60,063 nucleotides of DNA from an uncultured Acidaminococcus sp. GTDB taxonomy: Bacteria; Bacillota; Negativicutes; Acidaminococcales; Acidaminococcaceae. Numbering within the stretch: the first letter of the stretch is position 1; each line of letters opens with the position of its first letter. The stretch spans positions 1-60,063 of the forward strand of contig CAJMHI010000004.1 in assembly GCA_905213155.1 (NCBI GenBank), given 5' to 3'. A program made the translations under genes and the position numbers. The notes beneath the pieces were generated by a model. It had not been told where the DNA came from. It did not search any database and saw only the letters and a list, made by a program, of their open reading frames with translations. Of the stretch, positions 40,319-49,314 are shown piece after piece.

Positions 40319-41359
40319 ATGGGGACGGTATGGGAACGGATCAAAAGTGATAAGAAAAAGCTTACCGTAGCAGCCTGCGTCGTTGTGGCACTGCTATTGG
40401 GTATTGGGTACGGCTATCGGCAATACGAAGCCAGACAGGCAGCGAAGCAGCTGACCTTATATGGTAACGTGGATGTGCGGGAAGCAGCGGTAGCATTCCG
40501 CCAAAGTGACCGTATTGCAGAAGAATTGGTGCAGGAAGGGGATACGGTTAAAAAAGGTCAGATCCTGGCCCGGCTGGATACGGAGGACCTTACCATCCAA
40601 AAAGGAAAAATTGCTGCACAGATCGCTGCACAGCAGAGTGTGGTGGATAAGCTCCATCATGGGACCAGGACAGAAGATTTGCAGGCCGCCCGTGCCAAAG
40701 CAGAAGAAGCAGCAGCCCAGGCACAGCAGGCACAGCAGGATCAAAAGCGCGTGGAAGAGGCCTTCCAATCTTCTAATGGGCGCAGCGTAAGCAAACAGGA
40801 TGTGGATGCAGCGCAGACCAAAGTCGCTGTAACGACAGCCCAGGCCCAAGCTGCCCAGCAGGAATATGAAAAAGCCCAGGCAGGGCCCAGGCAGGAAGAT
40901 GTGACGCAGGCGGAAAACCAGCTGAAAGCGCTGCAGGAAGATGCCAAACATATAGACTATCAGCTCAGCCAGGCGGAACTGAAGGCCCCGGCTGACGGCG
41001 TTATTCGGTCCCGCCTGCTAGAAGTGGGGGATATGGCATCCCCGCAAAAGCCCGTTTTTCAATTGTCACTCAACGATAAGAAATGGGTGCGGGTGTATGT
41101 AAGCGAAACTGATTTGGGCCGTATTCACGAGGGTATGAAAGCTGCGGTAACCATTGACAGCCGCCCCAACCATCCGATACAGGGGCAGATCGGTTATATT
41201 TCTTCCACTGCGGAATTTACGCCAAAAACGGTGCAGACTACGGATCTGCGTACATCGCTTTTGTATGAAGTACGGGTATATGTGGATGACCCCGACAACG
41301 TATTGCGGATGGGAATGCCTGCTACGGTAAAAATCGATACGGAGTCAAACCATGACTGA
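40319..41359 (+). CDS. HlyD-family membrane fusion (periplasmic adaptor) protein
   Basis: A 346-aa adaptor. A membrane anchor lies at about residues 15-35, then a lipoyl half-motif (VREAAVAFRQSDRIAEELVQEGDTVKKGQILARLDT), a long Ala/Gln-rich coiled coil (about 100-210), the second lipoyl half (ELKAPADGVIRSRLLEVGDM) and a beta-barrel (KKWVRVYVSETDLGRI). It links the inner ABC exporter to the TolC-like channel. The start may be ATG 40319 or the overlapping TTG 40313; AAGGG lies 5-11 nt upstream. It resembles YbhG/HlyD. Confidence 0.93.
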   Translation: MGTVWERIKSDKKKLTVAACVVVALLLGIGYGYRQYEARQAAKQLTLYGNVDVREAAVAFRQSDRIAEELVQEGDTVKKGQILARLDTEDLTIQKGKIAAQIAAQQSVVDKLHHGTRTEDLQAARAKAEEAAAQAQQAQQDQKRVEEAFQSSNGRSVSKQDVDAAQTKVAVTTAQAQAAQQEYEKAQAGPRQEDVTQAENQLKALQEDAKHIDYQLSQAELKAPADGVIRSRLLEVGDMASPQKPVFQLSLNDKKWVRVYVSETDLGRIHEGMKAAVTIDSRPNHPIQGQIGYISSTAEFTPKTVQTTDLRTSLLYEVRVYVDDPDNVLRMGMPATVKIDTESNHD

Positions 41360-43109
41360 ATGGATCGTTCAGGCAAAAGCCCTGGACAAATGCTTTGATG
41401 ACAAAAAAGGCAAGGCGCATGCGTTGCGGAGTGTGGATTTCCAGGCAGAAAAAGGAAAAATGACCGCCCTTATCGGACCGGACGGGGCTGGAAAAACTAC
41501 GATGATGCGGCTTATTTGCGGATTGACAGATCCCACTGGGGGGACGCTTCAGGTGCTGGAGCTGGATTCTGTGAAAGACGCCTCCGAAATCCAGAGCCGG
41601 ATCAGCTATATGCCACAGAAATTTGGCCTGTACGAGGATTTAACCATACAGGAAAATATGGAGCTGTATGCGAACCTCCATGGTGTGTCAGAAGAAATGC
41701 AAAAGATCCGTTTTGCCAAATTGCTTGAGATGACGGGCCTTGCCGCTTTTACCGATCGCCTGGCCGGGAAGTTGTCCGGGGGCATGAAACAAAAGTTGGG
41801 ACTGGCCTGTACCTTGGTGCGCTCTCCGGAGCTCTTGCTGTTGGATGAACCCACGGTGGGCGTGGATCCCCTGTCCCGGGAAGAGTTGTGGAAAATCATT
41901 AAGCAACTGGTGGCTGAAGAACACCTGAGTGTTTTGGTTTCCACCGCCTATATGAATGAAGCCGCCCTGTGCGATGAAGTCTACGTGCTGAATACCGGGA
42001 CCATGTTGTTTCATGGTTCACCGGACGAACTAAGCCACTTGGCAGCAGGAAAATGTTATGCGGTGGACCCTTTTCCAGAACTGCCCTACCGGGTATTGCA
42101 AGGGGCCTTGCTGGATGAGACCGAAGAAGTGATTGATGCGGTGCCGCAGAATGGGACGGTCCGTTTTATTGCGGCGCATCCCGGGCATCCGCTAAAGGCA
42201 CTGGAGCGCTGGGCGTTAGTACCAAAACCTATGCCGCCACGTCTGGAGGATGGGTTTATGCTTTTGCTACGGCAGGCGAAAGAAAAGACAGAAAGTACTG
42301 GAGAAACGGTGGAACTAGAGGCCATCACCAAGATTCCGCCTTCTCCCCAAAACAATCCGGTAAGTATTACCGTCAAAGACTTATTAAAAAAATTCGGAGA
42401 TTTTACTGCGGTATCCCATACGTCCTTCCAGGTACGTAAAGGCGAAGTGTTTGGTCTTTTGGGACCCAATGGGGCAGGGAAAACCACCACGTTTCGCATG
42501 CTCTGCGGACTATTGCCGGCTACCGGAGGCTCGCTAAGTGTAGCGGGAGAAAATCTGCGCACGGCCCGGACCCAGGCCAGAGCAAAAATTGGATATGTGG
42601 CACAAAAATTTTCTTTATACAGTAAGCTCAGCGTGCTGGACAATTTGGAATTTTATGGGGGGATCTATGGGATTCCTCCTCAAAAATTGCACCGGCGGAT
42701 TCAGGAAGTGCTACAAGAATTTCATTTGGAGCAGGTAACGGAACAAAATGCCGGAGATTTGCCGGGAGGCTACAAGCAGCGCCTTTCTATGGCATGCGCC
42801 TTATTGCAGGAGCCGGAAATTTTGTTCTTGGACGAACCCACCAGTGGAATTGATCCTTTGGCCAGACGGCAATTTTGGAGACAGATTACGGATTTATCCT
42901 TAAAAGGAACGACTATAATTATCACGACCCATTTTATGGAAGAGGCCGAATACTGTGACAGGATTATGATCCAGGATCAGGGAAAGATGCTGATCCTGGG
43001 TTCTACGGATGAAATCCGGGAAAAATTGCGACGGCCCGGTGCCGGGATGGATGAACTTTTTATTGATATTGTGCACATGGGTCGGCAGAGGGGAGGCAAA
43101 GCCCTATGA
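41352..43109 (+). CDS. ABC transporter ATP-binding protein with two fused nucleotide-binding domains (YbhF-like)
   Basis: A 585-aa protein with two ABC ATPases in tandem. Domain 1: Walker A GPDGAGKTT, signature LSGGMKQKLG, Walker B LLLLDEPTVGVDP. Domain 2: Walker A GPNGAGKTT, signature LPGGYKQRLS, Walker B ILFLDEPTSGIDP. In domain 1 the H-loop position reads STAYMNEA instead of STHxMxEA, so that site may hydrolyse ATP poorly; domain 2 keeps TTHFMEEA. It overlaps the adaptor gene by 8 nt and the permease by 4 nt. It powers the two ABC-2 permeases downstream, as in the YbhFSR drug/cation exporter. Confidence 0.95.
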   Translation: MTEWIVQAKALDKCFDDKKGKAHALRSVDFQAEKGKMTALIGPDGAGKTTMMRLICGLTDPTGGTLQVLELDSVKDASEIQSRISYMPQKFGLYEDLTIQENMELYANLHGVSEEMQKIRFAKLLEMTGLAAFTDRLAGKLSGGMKQKLGLACTLVRSPELLLLDEPTVGVDPLSREELWKIIKQLVAEEHLSVLVSTAYMNEAALCDEVYVLNTGTMLFHGSPDELSHLAAGKCYAVDPFPELPYRVLQGALLDETEEVIDAVPQNGTVRFIAAHPGHPLKALERWALVPKPMPPRLEDGFMLLLRQAKEKTESTGETVELEAITKIPPSPQNNPVSITVKDLLKKFGDFTAVSHTSFQVRKGEVFGLLGPNGAGKTTTFRMLCGLLPATGGSLSVAGENLRTARTQARAKIGYVAQKFSLYSKLSVLDNLEFYGGIYGIPPQKLHRRIQEVLQEFHLEQVTEQNAGDLPGGYKQRLSMACALLQEPEILFLDEPTSGIDPLARRQFWRQITDLSLKGTTIIITTHFMEEAEYCDRIMIQDQGKMLILGSTDEIREKLRRPGAGMDELFIDIVHMGRQRGGKAL

Positions 43110-44215
43110 ATGTAGGATGGCAGCGTATCAAGGCACTGACAATCAAGGAATTTCGGGAAGTGCTGCGGGATAATTCCAGCCTTGCTATGGGGATTTTGCT
43201 GCCCATTGCCCTCTTATTTATTATCGGCTATGGGATTTCTCTGGACGTAAAAAACGTTTCTCTCGGCGTGGTGCTGGAGGATACTTCCCCACAGGCCCAG
43301 CAGGTGGTAAATTTTGTGGACGGGACAGAGTATTTCCGGCCTGTTTACATGACCGATATGTACCAGGCTGAAGAGCGTATGGAGAAACGAGAAATTGATG
43401 CAATTTTGCGGGTACCACCGGATTTTTCCCGGAAGTTGCAGCAGGGAGATGGACGGTTGCAGCTGCTTTTATACGGGACGGAAACGACGACTGCTATGAC
43501 CGTACAAAGCTATGTGGAGACAGCCGTGGCACAATGGTCTGCCAAACGGATGGGACGCAGCGGTATGGGCGTGGTGGATCTGGAATCCCGCCTGTGGTTC
43601 AATGATGCCCATGAAAGTACCTGGTATTTTATTCCGGGCCTTATTCTAATGATTGTGACTTTGATCGGCGTGCTGCTCACGGCGGGTGTTATGGCAAGAG
43701 AATATGAGCGGGGAACCTTTGAATCCCTATTTGTGACACCGGTAAAAAAAGGAGAAATCATCGTTGCAAAACTCATCCCGTATTTTTGTATTGCCATGCT
43801 TGGGGTCTTGATTTGCCTGGTGCTATCCCGCTTTTTATTTCAGATTCCCTTGGTGGGTTCTCTGTCACTTATTTTACTGGTATCCATTCTTTACCTCATT
43901 GTGGCGTTATCCTGTGGCCTTATTATTTCCGTGGCCACCAAGGCGCAGTTTATGACCAATCAAATTGCGCTGTTGTTCAGCTTTTTGCCCAGCATCATGC
44001 TTAGTGGATTTTTGTTTGATCTGCGGAGCACGCCGTTTTGGATCCAGTGGATTGGGGTAGCCTTACCATTTAAACATTACTTAACGGTGCTTAAGACACT
44101 GGCCCTGGCCGGAGATATATGGCCTGTGATTGCGCAGCAAAGTGGGATTTTGCTGCTGTATGCCATTTTGTGTGCCAGTATTGCGCTGCGTCTTATCCGA
44201 AAGAAGGTGGCCTAA
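43106..44215 (+). CDS. ABC-2 type permease (YbhS/YbhR-like), first
   Basis: A 369-aa membrane subunit with the ABC-2 layout: a cytoplasmic start (IKALTIKEFREVLRDNSSLAMG), a first helix, a large extracytoplasmic domain (about residues 45-170), then five helices including MAREYERGTFESLFVTPV at the coupling helix. It overlaps the ATPase gene by 4 nt. It probably pairs with the next permease as a heterodimer. Confidence 0.94.
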   Translation: MNVGWQRIKALTIKEFREVLRDNSSLAMGILLPIALLFIIGYGISLDVKNVSLGVVLEDTSPQAQQVVNFVDGTEYFRPVYMTDMYQAEERMEKREIDAILRVPPDFSRKLQQGDGRLQLLLYGTETTTAMTVQSYVETAVAQWSAKRMGRSGMGVVDLESRLWFNDAHESTWYFIPGLILMIVTLIGVLLTAGVMAREYERGTFESLFVTPVKKGEIIVAKLIPYFCIAMLGVLICLVLSRFLFQIPLVGSLSLILLVSILYLIVALSCGLIISVATKAQFMTNQIALLFSFLPSIMLSGFLFDLRSTPFWIQWIGVALPFKHYLTVLKTLALAGDIWPVIAQQSGILLLYAILCASIALRLIRKKVA

Positions 44216-45330
44216 TGCAAGGATGGGCCTTGCTTTGCCAACAGGTTAAATGTATGTGCCGGAAAGAAATCCAGGCTATTTTAAAAGACAAAGCCTTTCG
44301 CAATGTGTTAGTGGTACCCATTCTGGTGCTGGGGATTTTTTTCGGCTATGCGGCGAATTTTAACGTGGAATTTGTTTCCTATGGCGTTTTGGACCAAAGT
44401 CATTCCGAGGCCTCTGTTTCGCTCCTTTCCATGCTGGATGGGACGGGTTTTTATCATCGGGTGACTACTTTTCAAAATGAACGGCAAATTGCTGCGCCCT
44501 TAGATAACGAAGAGATTATGATGGCGCTTGTGATCCCTAAGGATTTTGCGGAGCGCTTAAATCGGGGCGAACGGGCTCCCATACAGGTAATAACTGATGG
44601 GCGCAATACTATGACAGCCAGCCTGGCATCAGCCTATACGGCCCGGGTGGTGCAGAATTGGCAGGAAAAACGAACCGGCCGCCATGCACCTCTTACGGTG
44701 GAAAGCCGCACCTGGTTTAATCCCAATCAGCTGACCCGCTGGTTTTTTGCACCAGGAATTTTGGGACTGCTCAGTTTTTCCCAAGTGCTGCTTCTGGCGG
44801 GCATGAGTGTGGCCAGAGAACGGGAAGAAGGAACATTTGAGCAGCTACTCGTCACGCCGGCGTCTCCTTTGGTGCTGTTAATCGGCAAGGCCTTTCCTCC
44901 CGTAGTAGTGGGGATGCTTCAGGGCACTATATTACTCTTGCTCGATTTGTGGTGGTTCCAGGTGCCATTTTCTGGATCCTATTTGGGCTTTTATATTGTG
45001 CTCTTTGTCTATTTGTTAAGTTCCACTGGCATAGGCCTCAGCATTTCCTCGCTGTGTAAGACCATGCAGCAGGTACAGGTGTATGTGTATATCTATATGA
45101 TTCCTATGGCGCTGCTTTCCGGGGTAGCGACCCCTATTCAAAACATGCCTGTGGCGCTACAGTATTTGACCTATATCAATCCCCTGCGGTTTGCCTTAGA
45201 TGCCATGCGGCGCATTTATTTTGAAGGTGCTACCCTTTTTACCGTCGGGTATGATTTGCTCCCTATGGTTGTTATCAGCACATTAACCCTGACCATTGCT
45301 GCCAAGTTGTTCCGGGAAAATCTAGGATAA
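44215..45330 (+). CDS. ABC-2 type permease (YbhS/YbhR-like), second
   Basis: A 371-aa paralogue of the preceding permease with the same plan. The N-terminal segment reads CMCRKEIQAILKDKAFRNVLVVPILVLG, an extracytoplasmic domain follows, then the coupling segment AREREEGTFEQLLVTPASP and five helices. The start is ATG 44215, overlapping the previous stop by one base; a longer frame from 44119 lies inside the upstream gene. It is the last gene of the exporter operon and ends about 13 nt from the convergent sbcC stop, with no obvious terminator between them. Confidence 0.94.
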   Translation: MQGWALLCQQVKCMCRKEIQAILKDKAFRNVLVVPILVLGIFFGYAANFNVEFVSYGVLDQSHSEASVSLLSMLDGTGFYHRVTTFQNERQIAAPLDNEEIMMALVIPKDFAERLNRGERAPIQVITDGRNTMTASLASAYTARVVQNWQEKRTGRHAPLTVESRTWFNPNQLTRWFFAPGILGLLSFSQVLLLAGMSVAREREEGTFEQLLVTPASPLVLLIGKAFPPVVVGMLQGTILLLLDLWWFQVPFSGSYLGFYIVLFVYLLSSTGIGLSISSLCKTMQQVQVYVYIYMIPMALLSGVATPIQNMPVALQYLTYINPLRFALDAMRRIYFEGATLFTVGYDLLPMVVISTLTLTIAAKLFRENLG

Positions 45331-45343
45331 AGTTTTATAGATG

Positions 45344-47617
45344 TTATACTTTAAAGTGCGTACGACTGCCCTGCTGGGTGGGAATAATTTCCAGCTGGGC
45401 AGGAATACGCTCTTTTAATTCCGCTACGTGAGAGATGATTCCTACCAGCCGTCCGCCTTCTTGCAATGCTAATAGCGTATTAATGGCTGCATCCAAGGTT
45501 TCCGGATCCAGGGATCCAAAGCCTTCATCAACTAAGATGGTATCCAAGTGCAAACCTCCGGCATACGATTCCAACACATCGGATAGGCCCAGCGCTAGGG
45601 ATAGGGACGTAAAGAAAATCTCCCCCCCGCTTAACGTGGCAACGCTCCGTTCCTGCCCGGTAAAAGCATCCAGCACGGCTAAGTTCAGCCCTTGTTCTTT
45701 GCGGGCATCCAAAATTTTTTCGCTGCGCAAAAGCGTATAGCGTCCTTCGCTGATTTTACTCAGCCTCTGGTTGGCTGCCTGGAGCACATCATCCAAGACA
45801 GCTTGGAGTACAAAAGAAGAGAAGGTCAGCTTCCGGGTATTGGTCCCTTTTGCCGTCTCTGCCAATAGCCCTAACGGCCCATAAAGATTCTGCAGTTTTG
45901 CAAGTTCTTTTTCCAGCTGTCCTGCTTGATGGGCAGCTTTTTCATTTTGCTCTAAGGTTTTTTGCAACGCTCCCCACTGCCCGGTTAGCGTTTCCAGTGC
46001 TTCCCGCTGTTTGTTTACCTTTTCTGCAAGGGGAAGGATAGCAGGGCAGGGGCGTTTTTTAATTTGCGTGAGGAGAAAATTTGTTTTACCTTGGAGACTG
46101 CTTTTTTCTTTTTTGTAAGTCTCTAGCTGTGCTTGCCATAGAGTGCGCTTAGCGAGACATTTGTGTGCGGCTAAAAAGGACGCCTGGTCTGTAAATAAAG
46201 AGCTTGCTAACGCCGCTTGATAGGCCGCTTTGTCTTCTTCAAAATCAGACTGCGCCGTAGCAAGTGAGATTGCTATTTCTTTGCAGGCGATGCGGGCTCG
46301 TTCCGCTTCTTTTTGGGCGGCTTCCAGGGCTTGCTGCTGCTTTTGCAGCTGTTGAACCTGCTGCTCTAAAAGAGACGTTTGGGCTTTCAGGCGCTCCCGT
46401 TCTTTCTGAGTTTCTGTTGCCGGACGGGGATGGTGTAAGGCACCGCATACCGGGCAGGGAATCCCTTCTTGTAATGTTTGGGCCAGCCGGACAGTTTCCC
46501 CGCTGACCGCTGTAACCTGGGCCAATTTTTCCCGCATCCGGGTAATGTGTTCCTGGAGTGCCTGCGTACTCTGTTGGGTCGCTACCGCAAGTTTTTCTTG
46601 CAGGTCTTTTTCGGCTACTTCTTGTGCCTTTTGACTGGCAGCAAGCCGTGCTTTTGCCGTATTGAGCTGCTGATAGGATTTTTTTGCCTGCTCATAAGGC
46701 GTGTGAAGTTTTTGCGCTTCATCCAACTGCCGCAGGCGCTGCTGTAGCTCCGCCATTTCAGGTTCCTGCCGCGCCAGCTTTTTTTCTTCTTCTTTGTTTT
46801 CTTCTAACTGCTGCCAGGCAGTTTTTAATTCCTGAGCACGGTGCAGGGTATCTTGTGCCTCTTGCCAGCTTGCCCGGGCAACTTGAATCTTTTTAGACAG
46901 GCTGTTTTTTTCCTGCTGCTGTGAGGTAATTTTTTCTTTTAAAGCATCTGCAGTTTTTACTCCAGCGGTCTCTAGCAATAGGAAGTGGCGTTCTTTTTGC
47001 TGTTCGTATTGCTTCTTCAGTTCTTTTGCTTTTTTGTCCAGAATTTCTTCCAATTCCCGATACTGTGCTGTTTTAAACAGGGTTTCCAAAATTTCTTTTC
47101 GTTCTTTGGAATCTGCTACGAGAAAACGGCGGAATTCTCCCTGGGGCAGGACCATCAGCTGCCGAAATTGTACGGCCTGGAATCCCAGCAATTGTTCCAC
47201 GGCCTTTGTGGTGGTATTGCTGGTAGTAGCAAGCAGCGAGCGCTGTCCATCTGGCTGAATTTCTACCAGGCTGGCACCGACAGGCACGTTTCGCATCCCT
47301 TCTCCCCGCTGCTTGCGCAGTGTTTGTTCCGGGGTGCGGATTACTTCATAGGTTTTGCCTAAATGGGTAAAAATAAACTGGACTTCGGTTTTTTCTTCCG
47401 GGGAGGCATAATCGCTACGCAGGGAACGGGTGTCCCGGAGGTCACCGCTGGGGGTGCCATAAAGGGCAAAGGTAATTGCATCTAAGATCGTGGTTTTCCC
47501 GCTGCCTGTGGGGCCGGTAATCAAAAAGAACCGATGGGGGCCTAGTTTGGTGAAATCAATGACTTCTTTTTGGGCATAGGGACCAAAGGCTGTCATTACA
47601 AGTTTCTGTGGCTGCAT
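45344..47617 (-). CDS. sbcC: exonuclease SbcCD subunit C (short form)
   Basis: A 757-aa SMC-like ATPase that with SbcD cuts DNA hairpins and protein-blocked ends. Walker A GPTGSGKTT lies at residues 35-42, the zinc hook CPVCG near 387, the signature LSGGE near 659 and Walker B TILVDEGFGSLD near 690. Coiled-coil arms (about 190-370 and 400-600) are shorter than in most SbcC (usually about 1,000 aa or more). The ATG overlaps the sbcD stop by one base. All catalytic motifs are intact, so the short arms look like a real feature rather than truncation. Confidence 0.94.
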   Translation of the reverse strand: MQPQKLVMTAFGPYAQKEVIDFTKLGPHRFFLITGPTGSGKTTILDAITFALYGTPSGDLRDTRSLRSDYASPEEKTEVQFIFTHLGKTYEVIRTPEQTLRKQRGEGMRNVPVGASLVEIQPDGQRSLLATTSNTTTKAVEQLLGFQAVQFRQLMVLPQGEFRRFLVADSKERKEILETLFKTAQYRELEEILDKKAKELKKQYEQQKERHFLLLETAGVKTADALKEKITSQQQEKNSLSKKIQVARASWQEAQDTLHRAQELKTAWQQLEENKEEEKKLARQEPEMAELQQRLRQLDEAQKLHTPYEQAKKSYQQLNTAKARLAASQKAQEVAEKDLQEKLAVATQQSTQALQEHITRMREKLAQVTAVSGETVRLAQTLQEGIPCPVCGALHHPRPATETQKERERLKAQTSLLEQQVQQLQKQQQALEAAQKEAERARIACKEIAISLATAQSDFEEDKAAYQAALASSLFTDQASFLAAHKCLAKRTLWQAQLETYKKEKSSLQGKTNFLLTQIKKRPCPAILPLAEKVNKQREALETLTGQWGALQKTLEQNEKAAHQAGQLEKELAKLQNLYGPLGLLAETAKGTNTRKLTFSSFVLQAVLDDVLQAANQRLSKISEGRYTLLRSEKILDARKEQGLNLAVLDAFTGQERSVATLSGGEIFFTSLSLALGLSDVLESYAGGLHLDTILVDEGFGSLDPETLDAAINTLLALQEGGRLVGIISHVAELKERIPAQLEIIPTQQGSRTHFKV

Positions 47618-48762
47618 CAGACATTCCTCCCTTCCTGCTGGGCTTCTTCCGCTACACGCAGAAAGAGTTTTCGTTCTTCTTCAGAGAGGGGGCGCCCCTG
47701 TGTTTCTTGGAAAAACGTTTCAAATAGGTCCAGGACGGATGTTCCTTGGCGCTGTGGGGTGTCAGTTTTCTCTTCTTTTTTGCGGGGCAGCAGCCGGGTG
47801 TATCCTAGTTGGAGAATCTGCGGATATACTTGTTCCAGCCGGTGCTTAGCATCTAAGACAGGCGTTTCATCTGTAAGCTGGACCTTAAGATAATTATTTC
47901 TGTGTTCCAGATGGGGCTTTGTGAGCAGTTCATTAAACGTCCCAGTTAAAACAGCCAGCTCGTGAGGGGCCTTCAGGGGAATGGTTTCTACAGAAATATC
48001 CCCAGTGCCATCCATATCAACGATATGAACGGCTTTTTTCTGACTGGCTTCGGCAAAAGAATATTTTAGCAGAGAACCGGAATACCGGACTTTTTGGCTG
48101 CAGTTCTGACAGGCGTGCAGATGTCCCAGGGCTGTGTAGTGAAAGGCGTCAAAGCAACGGATAGACACGGTAGAAGCCCCGCCGATGGAAAGCGGACGTT
48201 CGCTGTCCGGTGTGGGCTGGGCACCTGTCAGAAAGACATGGGCCAGTGCCACGCGGCGGGCACTTTGCGGAATGGCAGCATTCATGCTTTCCACTTGCCA
48301 CTGTAAGGCCGCCTCATGAGAAGTTTTCCGGCTTCCGGACAGCTCTGTGGCTTGTAGTGGCTCACAATAGGGAAAAGGTGCAAAATATACCGGTCCGTGC
48401 GCATCTTCCAGTACGACAGGATGTGGTTGGGCTGGGACAGGCCCCGTAATAAATAATTGCCGGGACGCAAAAAGAGCCTGACCGAAATTAAGTCGGTCAG
48501 GATTATCGTGGTTGCCTGCGATAAGAATCACAGGAATTTTTAATTGTAGTACCAATTGTCCTAGGACTTCGTTTAAAAGAGATACGGCTTCTGTGGGAGG
48601 AACGGCCCGGTCGTAGATATCGCCTGCGACGACAAGTGCATCCACATTATATTCTTTGGCAATGGACAGCACTTGCTGTAATACGGCAGCCTGATCCTCT
48701 AGCAAGCGGAGCCCATGGAAAATCCGTCCTAGGTGCCAATCTGATGTATGAAGAAAACGCAA
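47617..48762 (-). CDS. sbcD: exonuclease SbcCD subunit D
   Basis: A 381-aa Mre11-type Mn-dependent nuclease. Phosphodiesterase motifs are present: TSDWHLGR, VAGDIYDRAVP, LIAGNHDNPDR, LAHVFLTG and ALGHLHACQ. The C-terminal domain includes a possible SbcC-binding region. AGGAGGAAAAA lies upstream of the ATG. It is the first gene of the sbcDC pair. Confidence 0.96.
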   Translation of the reverse strand: MRFLHTSDWHLGRIFHGLRLLEDQAAVLQQVLSIAKEYNVDALVVAGDIYDRAVPPTEAVSLLNEVLGQLVLQLKIPVILIAGNHDNPDRLNFGQALFASRQLFITGPVPAQPHPVVLEDAHGPVYFAPFPYCEPLQATELSGSRKTSHEAALQWQVESMNAAIPQSARRVALAHVFLTGAQPTPDSERPLSIGGASTVSIRCFDAFHYTALGHLHACQNCSQKVRYSGSLLKYSFAEASQKKAVHIVDMDGTGDISVETIPLKAPHELAVLTGTFNELLTKPHLEHRNNYLKVQLTDETPVLDAKHRLEQVYPQILQLGYTRLLPRKKEEKTDTPQRQGTSVLDLFETFFQETQGRPLSEEERKLFLRVAEEAQQEGRNV

Positions 48763-48779
48763 GGAATTTTTCCTCCTTT

Positions 48780-49271
48780 TTATGGTTCCAGTTTCCGGCT
48801 GATGCCTTTTAAAAGACCGCTCTTTAAGAGAATTCCGGCCAGAAGGCTGCCGCCGGTGGTGCTAAGTAAGAAGGGTGGAATAAAGAAAAAGGCCAAAAGG
48901 CTTTTTCCCAAAACATATTTCGCTACGAGATAGGCCACATAGCCTCCTAAAATCCCTGTCCCGATAATTTCTCCCAGCATGGCAGCTGGCAGGCTGCGAA
49001 ACTTTTTATAAGCTAACGCAGCGCAGAGCGCACCGATCATGCTCCCGGGAAATGCCATGAGAGAACCCAGACCAAACAGGTTCCGGAGCAGCGCAATGAG
49101 AAAACTGATAGCAGTTCCATAGCTGGGCCCCAATAAAACAGCACAGAGCACGTTGATGCAATGCTGAATGGGAAAACATTTGGAAATCCCTACCGGGATG
49201 TAGAATAAATTGGCGGTCAGGGTTCCAATCGCTACTAAGAGTGCAGACAGGGTTAAACGGAATGTATGCAT
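48780..49271 (-). CDS. thiW: ECF transporter S component ThiW
   Basis: A 163-aa membrane protein with about five or six helices, matching ThiW, the substrate-binding subunit of an energy-coupling-factor transporter for a thiazole precursor of thiamine. Diagnostic stretches are IPVGISKCFPIQHCINVLCAVLLGP and RNLFGLGSLMAFPGSMIGALCA. The start is ATG 49271 after GGGAGGTG; a longer frame from 49562 runs into the neighbouring gene. No TPP riboswitch is visible in the 43-nt gap upstream. The shared EcfA/EcfT units are not in the window. Confidence 0.92.
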   Translation of the reverse strand: MHTFRLTLSALLVAIGTLTANLFYIPVGISKCFPIQHCINVLCAVLLGPSYGTAISFLIALLRNLFGLGSLMAFPGSMIGALCAALAYKKFRSLPAAMLGEIIGTGILGGYVAYLVAKYVLGKSLLAFFFIPPFLLSTTGGSLLAGILLKSGLLKGISRKLEP

Positions 49272-49314
49272 AAGGCACCTCCCAAAATATAAATGAGTAT
49301 CTTTCAAAAAAGTA

